64,000 nucleotides of DNA from Carpediemonas membranifera (taxonomy: Eukaryota; Fornicata). The position numbers and the translations under genes are program-made. Location: positions 1,426,001 through 1,490,000 of the forward strand of contig JAHDYR010000062.1 of assembly GCA_019828565.1 (NCBI GenBank). Direction: 5' to 3'. Below are positions 36,683 through 44,535 of the stretch, piece by piece; position 1 is the stretch's first letter, and the number at the start of each line of letters is the position of its first letter. The notes beneath the pieces are model-generated. The model did no database searches. It was not told the origin of the DNA and saw only the letters and a list, made by a program, of their open reading frames with translations.

Positions 36683-38275
36683 TCACGCCTCGATCCTTGC
36701 CCGCTTCGAGTCAGGCCCCGCGAACTCTGCGCAGCCCCCGCAAGTGTAGTCACCGTCGACGCAGCTGCGGTGGGCCTTCTTCCCACAACCCGAGCACCGC
36801 ACGCAGCCCCAACCGTCGACAGCCTTGCCGCACAGCTCGCACGACCCGCCCCGAGCAGTCCGCTGGTTTCGGGCGACAGCCCTGCTGGGGTGGGTGGCGA
36901 TGGTGACGGATGACGGGGCTGACGTGCTTCCAGTGCGTGCTGAAGTCGGCGTGCGGTCACTCGAGGACACAGTCTCGCGACTCTTCTCTGTCTGCACGGC
37001 CACGTCGACCCTGCTCTCCTGGTCGGGCACGGGTAGCTCCAAGGCGGCCAAGGCTTCCGACGCTTGCAGCTTGGCCACGAGCACAGTCACACGGCCCTCG
37101 GCTGCGACACGGCGGGTCGACTCCTCTTCTAAGCGGGCCCGAGTCGCGCGCAGGGCCTGCTTGAGGTCATCGAGGGCCCCCTGGTCCACCGGACGGACCT
37201 CAAGCCCGGGTCGCTGGGGCGGGTCAGCTGCAGTCACTGCGGCCTTGGCAGCAGCGGCGGCATTGCTGAGGTGCTCGACAGTCGTCGTGACCAGTGCCCC
37301 GAGCCGCTCGAGCCCAGTCAGCTCGGGCATCGCGGGGACACGCAGGGCAGCAATGGCGGGGCTTTGCCGAGCAATGGGCACCGGAACCCTCGCCTCAAGC
37401 ACGGCGAGGGCCTCCTTGAGCGCGGCGACGTCGTCCCTCAGCCCTGCGGCCTCGGCGACGGCCCTGTCCCGCTCAGCAGACGTCGTTTCGAGGGCGGCGC
37501 CCAGGCCGGCCATGTCCTTCATAAGCCGGTCCTGGCGCTGGGTGAAGCGGCGCACGGTCTCGTCAGTGGAGGCAACGGCAGTTTCGACGGCTGCGTGTGC
37601 GGATTTGAACGAGGACACCTGGGCCTCGAGATGGGTCTGGAAGTCGGCCAGCGCGTCCTGGTGCTGGTCTCGCTGCTTGAGACTGTCCGCGATGCGCTCT
37701 GCCTCTGCCTGCAGGACGTTCTTCTCGGCCACGATCGACTGCAGCTGTCGCACCAGGAAGCCCATCTGCGTCTCCAGCAGTGCTGTCCGACTCTCGTGTG
37801 TGGCGTTGAGCTCCTCGAGCTGCTGGTGGGCCATATCGAGATCCCGCTGGCGGGCGCGGGTCTCGGCCGAGTAGTGCTCCGCGGTCCGCTCGAGCTCGGA
37901 CACCTTCTGGAGCAGGACGGTGCGCTCCTCCACGTGGGTCTGCTCCTTGCCTATGCAGTTCGTGCGCTCGGTCTCGAGGGCCTTGGTCTTGTCCGCCAGC
38001 TGGGTGCGGAGAGTTGAAACCGCCATGTGGAGACGAACAAGAGCAGGCGCGATTTCAGGTGGGTCTGTTTGAAGCGCTATAGTAGTTTGAATGTGATCAG
38101 CTTCTATTTCTGGTTCAGGCTGTGGTTCTTCAGGCTCTGCAGGTTGCTTTTCATGTTCTTCCTCTAAAGTGGAGTTGTTCTCAACAATCTCTGCGGTTTC
38201 CTGCTTTTCTACGTCATTCTCGTGTACTGGAGCACCATCCTGCGCCTTGTCTTCCTTATCGGCCATGGCGTCCAT
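36683..38275 (-). CDS. Coiled-coil protein with C-terminal PHD/C1-like zinc finger
   Basis: This 530-residue protein begins acidic and is a long coiled coil from about residue 75 to 300, with weaker helices to 420. The last 60 residues hold a treble-clef-type Cys/His cluster: CELCGKAV, CVRCSGCGKKAHRSC and CGGC, eight or more potential Zn ligands in PHD or C1-like spacing. The end is a basic KRARIEA. The finger could bind modified histone tails, lipid or protein; the coil suggests dimerisation. The upstream neighbour on the same strand is the acyltransferase, about 100 bases away. Confidence 0.65.
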   Translation of the reverse strand: MDAMADKEDKAQDGAPVHENDVEKQETAEIVENNSTLEEEHEKQPAEPEEPQPEPEIEADHIQTTIALQTDPPEIAPALVRLHMAVSTLRTQLADKTKALETERTNCIGKEQTHVEERTVLLQKVSELERTAEHYSAETRARQRDLDMAHQQLEELNATHESRTALLETQMGFLVRQLQSIVAEKNVLQAEAERIADSLKQRDQHQDALADFQTHLEAQVSSFKSAHAAVETAVASTDETVRRFTQRQDRLMKDMAGLGAALETTSAERDRAVAEAAGLRDDVAALKEALAVLEARVPVPIARQSPAIAALRVPAMPELTGLERLGALVTTTVEHLSNAAAAAKAAVTAADPPQRPGLEVRPVDQGALDDLKQALRATRARLEEESTRRVAAEGRVTVLVAKLQASEALAALELPVPDQESRVDVAVQTEKSRETVSSSDRTPTSARTGSTSAPSSVTIATHPSRAVARNQRTARGGSCELCGKAVDGWGCVRCSGCGKKAHRSCVDGDYTCGGCAEFAGPDSKRARIEA

Positions 38276-38377
38276 CCGGCGTGTGGACTATTCTGCACGA
38301 CCCCGGCGAACAGCCAACGCCACCTTAGTCAACGCCTCCCTCGCCACAAACCAGCGTCATCCGCCCGCTGTGGGAAT

Positions 38378-39628
38378 TTACACGGCCATCTCGTTGAGGC
38401 GGGCCTCCATTGCATTGAGCACCCCATCGACAGTCTCAGCGGAGTAGAACTTAGGGCTGAACCCGAGAACGACCCTGAGGTCGCCCTGGGCCTCCAGGAA
38501 GTGGACTCCAGTGAGCGGGTTCATCTCACCCCGACCCATGACGTGACTCTCGACCGACGTCGCCATAATCTCGCCCTGCTGGTTGGGGAAGTGGCCGATG
38601 TTGCTGACGACAGCGCTGACAGCGTACAGCCCGGCTATCTTGGCGGGGTCTGTCTTGGTATAAATCATGGTCCGCCACGGCTCTCCCGCCTCGATGGTCT
38701 TGGCCGTCCTTGAAGCTAGGTCTGCCGCGAGCTCCCATAGGTCGGAGTCGGGGCCGATATCTACCGCAAGGTTGAAAGTGCCGGCGATCGAGTTGATGCA
38801 GTCGGCCGGGACGGGGGATTTGGTCGACCCGCGGAGGTCCGCGGCCATCGAGAGGTTGACCGTGCGGGTCGACACCTCTCCCGCCTTCTTGTTGGCAACG
38901 TCTGCGATGGCCGCGGCGTATGCGACTGTCAGAGGCCCATTGACCGTGAGGTCGTGGGCCTTGCACTGCGCCTTGAAGCGCCGGAACAATTCGGGGTCGA
39001 CCTTGAGGACCTTATCCTGCACAAACACAGGCTTGGACTCGTCGATGTCCTGGGGCTTGGCGAGGGTCACATAGCCCTCGACGGGGGGTAGGTCGGGCAG
39101 TTTAAGGTCGGGCACGAGCTCGAATATGTCGAACATAGGCATCTCATCGACCTCAATGGTGGCATTGGGGTCTTCTGCGAGTGTGTTGAGGTGCCTGAGG
39201 ATGTCCTGAGTCCAGATGAGGGCAGACTTGCCGTCGAACACGCGGTGGTCTCCTAGCACCACCAGGTTCGATGGCGATGGCGCGTTAGGCTCGGGCTGGA
39301 GCAGAAGGACGCGGCAGAATGTGTCGGACACGTCAAAGTGCTCGATCTCGTGGTGAAGTAGGTCGTCAATCTCTCGCCGAATGGCGTCTTCGTTGTCCTT
39401 GCAGATTCGAACTTCGAGCGGAATCTCGGAAAGTGGTGAACGAACGAGGTTCTCGCCGCTTTGAGCTGCGTTCAGATACGGATGTCTTCGGCGTGTGGCA
39501 GCAATTGCCTTCTTCAGGACATCGACGTCCAGTGTTTTGTTCAGACGAGCCCAAAGAGTGAGTGGAGCTCCGCCCATGGCGTTCCAGTACATCTCGCTGG
39601 GGTTAAGCTTGCGGTAGACGATTGACAT
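38378..39628 (-). CDS. Condensation-fold acyltransferase (alcohol acetyltransferase/PapA5-like)
   Basis: This 416-residue protein has the two-lobed CoA-dependent acyltransferase plan. The catalytic HxxxDG motif is intact (DHRVFDG, near residue 127). The second-lobe motif around residue 285 (NSIAGTFNLAVD) and the FSPKFYSAETVDG end match alcohol acetyltransferase and PapA-type proteins. It should transfer an acyl group from CoA to an alcohol or amine; the substrate cannot be read from sequence. No carrier protein or adenylation domain is nearby, so it is not part of a peptide synthetase here. Start at 39628, leader AACACCATCCACA. Confidence 0.78.
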   Translation of the reverse strand: MSIVYRKLNPSEMYWNAMGGAPLTLWARLNKTLDVDVLKKAIAATRRRHPYLNAAQSGENLVRSPLSEIPLEVRICKDNEDAIRREIDDLLHHEIEHFDVSDTFCRVLLLQPEPNAPSPSNLVVLGDHRVFDGKSALIWTQDILRHLNTLAEDPNATIEVDEMPMFDIFELVPDLKLPDLPPVEGYVTLAKPQDIDESKPVFVQDKVLKVDPELFRRFKAQCKAHDLTVNGPLTVAYAAAIADVANKKAGEVSTRTVNLSMAADLRGSTKSPVPADCINSIAGTFNLAVDIGPDSDLWELAADLASRTAKTIEAGEPWRTMIYTKTDPAKIAGLYAVSAVVSNIGHFPNQQGEIMATSVESHVMGRGEMNPLTGVHFLEAQGDLRVVLGFSPKFYSAETVDGVLNAMEARLNEMAV

Positions 39629-40033
39629 TGTGGATGGTGTTCTGTCATGACGAGATCAATCTGATCATCGCCATTCGACCGCTCTGCTCACTCAAGGCGA
39701 TGATCCAATGACCCCGCCCCGCTGTACTGATGCCAGGCAGGGCCGTTGCTCGCCCGAACTGGTGGGATGACAGGGCAGGTGGCCAGTCATTGCGTGGACA
39801 TAGAGATGAGACGAAGACTTGTAGCGGACGGGTGGGAATAGCAATATGCAGACCATTGCGTGTGTCGCTCAGTCGGCCCGACTCATAAACGTATATAATA
39901 GCATGTAACACGGTAAATGTTCATTAACTTCCTTATCACGCCAGTTGACGACTCGGATAAACGACATTCCGTTGCTGGGGCGACAAGGGGCAACGTCGTA
40001 AAATTTAGAAAGGATGAACATGGGCGGAAGATT
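39629..40033. promoter_or_regulatory. Upstream region of the acyltransferase with a 10-bp inverted repeat
   Basis: GATCATCGCC (39663-39672) and GGCGATGATC (39696-39705) form perfect 10-base arms with a 23-base loop, 35 bases before the ATG. Because this lies in the probable promoter or 5' leader, it may bind a dimeric protein or form an RNA hairpin. The rest is non-coding by eye, with an A/T-rich patch at 39890-39945. Confidence 0.4.
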
Positions 40034-41653
40034 CTATGATTCCTCGCGTTTGACGAGGGACACGCCCGGGCGGGCCATCGGCGGCAGCACAGGCATCGTC
40101 CTAGGGGGCGTCAGCAGTGCTGACAACTTGGCCGCGCCCATGGGCGGCAGGCGGACAGGCGGGAGGACGGGCTTGCTGCCCAAAGTGGTCAGAGAGGGGT
40201 GTCTCGCGTGGGTCGACTCGCCCTCATCATCGGACGCATCACCCTGCACCTCGATCGTGGAGGCAGTTGCCGATGGGGTGACTACCCGGCTAACAACGGT
40301 CGAGGTGAGGATGGGTGCCGCATCGCCGCTGGGCTTGCGGTACTGGGTGGTAATCGCATAGCCTGTCGCCATAGCCACGACGCTGCACACCAAGATGGTC
40401 GTGAAGAAGAGCACGACGACCAGGACGCACAGGGCGAGCAGGCCAAACCAGCCGCCCGTCATGGCCAGCACGAGGAGCACAGTGCTGTCCGACGACGCGC
40501 CGTCGCCCGCGCCAGTGCCGTCGTGGAAGACGAAAACCTTGCCCGACGACGACGCAGAGACCCTGATGCTCGAAGCGCCCACCGCGAGAGCGTCAAGGTC
40601 TGTTACATACGCGAGGTTGATCCCAAACCTTGATTCAGTCTTGAACGACCTCTCGTCCGCAGGGGTCGTCAGGGTGTCAGTTAGGGCCCATGTGTCGTCT
40701 GAGAGTGTGAAGATGAACACGGATCCATCTATGCGTCCGTCGACAATCGTAGTCTGGGCACCGACGGCGAGGATAGCGTCACTCAGCCAGGCGAGCCGGG
40801 TGCCGAAGAGGGTGGCATCTGCGTGGTCTATTGCCAGGGTCGACTTCGTCCAGCCTCCCCCATCGGGCGCCAGGACGACGGCATAGGGGTTATTGATGAC
40901 GCCCGTGTACCAGACCCCGAAGGCCACAGACCGGCCGTCGGGTGAGAATTGCGGGGGCCCATTGGTGTAGTGGCTTGGCATCATGTCGTGGACAGTCTCG
41001 CCGAAGGAGAACAGGCCCGTGGCTGGGTCCTTGTCCATAAACTGCACATAAGCTGCCAAGTCGGGGTCGGCGTCCCACATCAGCAATACAGCCTGTGTGT
41101 CGGATAGCGCCAGTCCAGCCGGAGGCGCATGGCCTCCTGGGTGCTTGATGACCTGGGTGTGGCCCCAGCCCGTGTTGGCGTCGCGACTGAAGACGACGAT
41201 CGAAGAGTCGTTGAAAGAGACCATGGCGGTGTTGCCACGGATGTCCCAGTCCATGAAGTTCATGTTGCGGCCCTGTAGGGCGTCTGGGAGCAATGCCTCG
41301 GTCGTCTCATACGCCCCGTCGACCTTCTCGATGAAGTAGACGATGTTCGCGGTTTCGTTACGATCCAGGACAATGAGTCTGCCGTCCGACATAGCCATCT
41401 TCCGCCCGAAGTAGCTGTTTGATCGAGTGGGGTTCGGGATCAGGATCTCGGTGGACATGTCGAGAGGATCTTCGAATATGTGGATGTAATCGGTCCCATC
41501 AGGTCCCGAATCCGCACCAGCCGCGAGAATACTCCCATCTGTAGCTAAATATCTGCCGAAGCTGCTTCCCTTGGCCGTGAAACTTGATTCAAAGGCATCA
41601 AAGGAAAGAGCAGAGCAAAAGAACGCTAGAACGAAGAAAGAAAGAAGTCTCAT
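40034..41653 (-). CDS. FG-GAP beta-propeller type I membrane protein
   Basis: This 539-residue protein has a clear signal peptide (MRLLSFFVLAFFCSAL). The ectodomain (20-385) is built of FG-GAP-like blades, with repeats such as GSSFGRYLATDG, FGRKMAMSDGRL and FGINLAYV ending in LAVGA. One strong membrane helix lies near 390-435 (LLALCVLVVVLFFTTILVC), followed by a Ser/Pro/Arg-rich cytosolic tail of about 100 residues. It is related in layout to the frameshifted receptor at 699-2948 but lacks the Cys-rich and ankyrin parts. The propeller suggests adhesion or ligand binding at the cell surface. Confidence 0.8.
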   Translation of the reverse strand: MRLLSFFVLAFFCSALSFDAFESSFTAKGSSFGRYLATDGSILAAGADSGPDGTDYIHIFEDPLDMSTEILIPNPTRSNSYFGRKMAMSDGRLIVLDRNETANIVYFIEKVDGAYETTEALLPDALQGRNMNFMDWDIRGNTAMVSFNDSSIVVFSRDANTGWGHTQVIKHPGGHAPPAGLALSDTQAVLLMWDADPDLAAYVQFMDKDPATGLFSFGETVHDMMPSHYTNGPPQFSPDGRSVAFGVWYTGVINNPYAVVLAPDGGGWTKSTLAIDHADATLFGTRLAWLSDAILAVGAQTTIVDGRIDGSVFIFTLSDDTWALTDTLTTPADERSFKTESRFGINLAYVTDLDALAVGASSIRVSASSSGKVFVFHDGTGAGDGASSDSTVLLVLAMTGGWFGLLALCVLVVVLFFTTILVCSVVAMATGYAITTQYRKPSGDAAPILTSTVVSRVVTPSATASTIEVQGDASDDEGESTHARHPSLTTLGSKPVLPPVRLPPMGAAKLSALLTPPRTMPVLPPMARPGVSLVKREES

Positions 41654-41721
41654 CGTTGTCTGTATGATTGATGAGCAGTTGCTTGGCTCAACGGACCCAG
41701 AATGCCGATACGTCGATCTCG

Positions 41722-41771
41722 GACACAGAATCGATTTATGAATTTACTCGATCGACACAGAATCGATTTAT
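41722..41771. repeat. 18-bp direct repeat upstream of the FG-GAP gene
   Basis: GACACAGAATCGATTTAT occurs at 41722-41739 and again at 41754-41771, a 32-base period, 69 to 118 bases before the start codon at 41653. Spacing of three helical turns places both on the same DNA face, so it may be a paired protein-binding site. The remaining DNA to 42145 shows nothing convincing; a 61-codon frame at 41864 has no coding character. Confidence 0.5.
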
Positions 41772-42145
41772 CGTTCACGTAAAGGCAGGACGTTCATGAG
41801 CTGGGGAACCCGTCACGATAGGGTGAGATGATCGCGATCGTGGTGACGGTGGCGTTGAAATAATTGAACAAATTGAGTCAAGGAAATCCCAGCACCGCCA
41901 AGCGTCGTCAAAGCAGACCAGTAGTGAGGCCATATCGATCCAACGTGCTGTCTACGCATATTTTCATGGCTGCGGCGGCAATCAGCAGGCTGGCTGAGAA
42001 TGCATCCATCTCAATGCTCGATCCAATCCCAGATGCAGGTCGGATCTAATCGAATATGGCGCGGAGAAAGCCGAACACCATCTCGGCATGGCATATAACG
42101 CTGCAACGGTGATCTCTATGCTTTACTTAGCGCTATATCTTGAAT

Positions 42146-42621
42146 CTATCTTCTGCGCCTGCGTCTTCTCTGGGTGCGAGACTTGGAAGTGATTTCAACC
42201 TCCTCAATCTCCTCGTGATTATCCTCGATATCGGTTGTAGTTGGAACGAAAGCTGAGTTGATTTGCCCCATTGGCTGTGTGTGTGGCTGCGCGAAAAAAG
42301 GGTTGAGTGAAAAAATGTTCTGAAACACCATGCACTCATTCTCACTGACAACGTAATCTGAAGGCCTGCTCCAATACCAGGGGACGCCATTCTAAACAGC
42401 CTTGCTTTGCCTCTGTGTTCCATTTTCTCCTGCCAACCAGCTGACAGCCTCAGGCCCATGGGCGCCATTCTAGCTCATGATGCCTCTAGTTCGTATCAGA
42501 GTACGCCCCCCAGCCTATGGCCATACATCACTGCGGGTCGGCCCAGTATGTCGTGACATTCGTTGGTGACGGGAAAGAAGCTGCCGATAAGAACACGCGA
42601 GTGGCTCGGAGATCTGTCCAT
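42146..42621 (-). CDS. Candidate small two-exon gene, 120 residues, unknown
   Basis: A coding-like frame opens exactly after a TAG acceptor at 42391 and ends at 42146 in a run of Arg (TQRRRRRR). It contains NGVPWYWSRPSDYVVSE and an acidic IEDNHEEIEEVE stretch. Upstream, an ATG at 42621 with leader GAGCAAACAT starts a second coding-like stretch. Joining at GT (42504) and AG (42392) keeps phase 0. The 113-nt intron contains a second possible acceptor (CTAG before AATGGCG). No family is recognised. It is divergent from the gene at 42725, and the two would overlap or nearly touch upstream. Confidence 0.4.
42392..42504 (-). other. Candidate 113-nt intron
   Basis: On the minus strand it starts GTACTCTGAT and ends GGCTGTTTAG. 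It contains three stops in the frame of the flanking exons. The exon-start string AATGGCG follows both the used acceptor and an internal CTAG, suggesting alternative acceptor use or a local duplication. Confidence 0.35.
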
Positions 42622-42724
42622 ATGTTTGCTCGCAAGGAGAGACTTGCCTCATCCACACGCGATGAAATCTGCAATTGTCTCGATGGTTCTCGAAATTCCG
42701 CTCGTCTTCACTTGACGGGAAGTG

Positions 42725-44488
42725 ATGCAGGAAGCGCGCGAAGGGCAAGAAAATACCGCCTACATGGATATGCTTGGTGAAGAAACGGATATTGCTTCTT
42801 TTGCTCCGTCCAATATTGTTGGCGGACAGGCCTTCAACGAATCCTTGTCAATGCCCGCCTCTCTTGTCGAAATGTCCAATCCAACGGATTCATTTGGCCA
42901 GTATGGCAGCTCATTCGGCCAAATCCCAGCTTTACGGTCAGGGCAATCTTTGTCTTCAACAGTGGCCGAGTTGGTCGACGATCTCGCCTTCACCGCCGGC
43001 AACAGCACCGTCAGTAGCGGACTGGACGGTGAACACGAGAATCTAGACTCGCTGCTTTCCTATAATTCGATGTCATCCTCGTCTTGGGATGCAAGCGGTT
43101 GCCAAGGAGGACCGCTGCATCCAGACCAACTTGGCGTTGTACATTCCAGTAGAGTCCAGCATGAGAGCCATACCACTGCCAGTGTCAATATATGGCCCAA
43201 CCCAATGACAATTCATTGCGACCAAGCGGTCCAGCCCAAGACAATGGCCGAGATCTACCGCATGGTCCACGCCAAGTTTGCCCCCTGCGGTCTGTTCCGA
43301 ATCAACACCCCCGCACTGCCGCTCATTGAGGGTGACCCCGGTTGGACGAGCGACCACGTGCCGACCCTCGCCGAGCTCTTTACCGGGTCCGACTGGCCCC
43401 TGGTCGACCATGTCAACCGGGTCTGCATGATGCTAACACCGTCTGATCGCATCAACAGATTAACCCAGAAGGTCGTGACGCACATGTTCAGGCGGACATT
43501 CTGCGATTTCATGCAGATTAGGGCTCCACCCCATGTGGTCACCGCTATCAACCAAGCCGTCTTTGACGTCGCCACTGATGTTTACGAGACTTACCACCAT
43601 GGTTTTACGACCAGTGCAGTGACTGTCTTTGAAGTCGCTGTCAGGACACACTTGCTCTGGTCAGAACGGCTCGGGCCGCTCGACGCAGCCCTTGCAGACC
43701 GCGTCCTATCCATTCAACTGGTGCACCGCATCGTCAAGTATGGCCCAGACTGGCCCACGCAGTGCCGCATCAGCATCGCCGCCAGTGAGGTCGGCACTCA
43801 CCTGCACCGAGTCCAGGAGTATGTCAGCGGCCTGCCCGCAACCGGTTACGTCAGCCGGCACAAGTGTCGAGTGGTGGCGACTGCTTTCATGTGGTCGTTC
43901 TTGTTGGACGATGAACTCTATTCCAACAAGTTGCTTCGCTCATGCATGCCCCTCGATGCCAAGCAGATTGCCTCCAACAAGAGGAGCACGAGAATATCCG
44001 AACACATGGACGTTCGCCTGCAGCTACCCCCTGTGCTGGCGGCCGAGCTCATCACCACCCTAGTGTTAGAGTTCACCAAGGTCTGCCAACGAGCGACTCG
44101 GAATCCAAGTCAGTTCGGCTGCGCGCGGTCAATGACAGCGGCTGCGATGCTCAACAAGACGCTGATCTGTATCTACCTCAACCACTTTAGACGCATCCAA
44201 GGGAGGGAGGAGCTTGACCCTGGGTCGCCTCACTGGTACACGACGGACGTCAAGAACCGCGGGAACAAGCTCCTCGGCCTCATTCGGGGGTATGAGTGGG
44301 GTAGCCTCAGTTTGGACCTCGTATGTCGCATGGGTGACTTGCCAGGTGAAAGAACTGTCATCAGTGGAGCGGTGATGCGGGCGGGGGTCAGCGCGTTCAG
44401 ACTCCCGCCCGAGGCTTCTGGTATGATCCAGCGGGCACTGCTGGACGCCAGACTGCTGGACCCGTCGGACGCTGATCTGGGACAATAG
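42725..44488 (+). CDS. Hypothetical largely helical protein, 587 residues
   Basis: The first 170 residues are polar and Ser-rich, probably disordered. From about 170 to 580 the protein is helical with conserved-looking strings: FCDFMQIRAPPHVVTAINQAV, FLLDDELYSNKLLRSCMPLDAK and TRISEHMDVRLQLPPVLAAEL. It does not match a family I can name; a cyclin-type or Zn2/Cys6-less transcription-factor-like fold would fit the helix lengths only loosely. Starts at 42725 or 42764 (MDMLGEE). It ends 47 bases from the convergent hybrid kinase gene, with TAAATG in the gap. Confidence 0.6.
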   Translation: MQEAREGQENTAYMDMLGEETDIASFAPSNIVGGQAFNESLSMPASLVEMSNPTDSFGQYGSSFGQIPALRSGQSLSSTVAELVDDLAFTAGNSTVSSGLDGEHENLDSLLSYNSMSSSSWDASGCQGGPLHPDQLGVVHSSRVQHESHTTASVNIWPNPMTIHCDQAVQPKTMAEIYRMVHAKFAPCGLFRINTPALPLIEGDPGWTSDHVPTLAELFTGSDWPLVDHVNRVCMMLTPSDRINRLTQKVVTHMFRRTFCDFMQIRAPPHVVTAINQAVFDVATDVYETYHHGFTTSAVTVFEVAVRTHLLWSERLGPLDAALADRVLSIQLVHRIVKYGPDWPTQCRISIAASEVGTHLHRVQEYVSGLPATGYVSRHKCRVVATAFMWSFLLDDELYSNKLLRSCMPLDAKQIASNKRSTRISEHMDVRLQLPPVLAAELITTLVLEFTKVCQRATRNPSQFGCARSMTAAAMLNKTLICIYLNHFRRIQGREELDPGSPHWYTTDVKNRGNKLLGLIRGYEWGSLSLDLVCRMGDLPGERTVISGAVMRAGVSAFRLPPEASGMIQRALLDARLLDPSDADLGQ

Positions 44489-44535
44489 ACCCAACCCACC
44501 AACATAACTCGGTAAATGAACATAAAGACTCGCGT

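Noticed and set aside
39645-39911. 88-codon minus-strand frame upstream of the acyltransferase
   Set aside because: No coding character; it overlaps the inverted repeat and promoter region.
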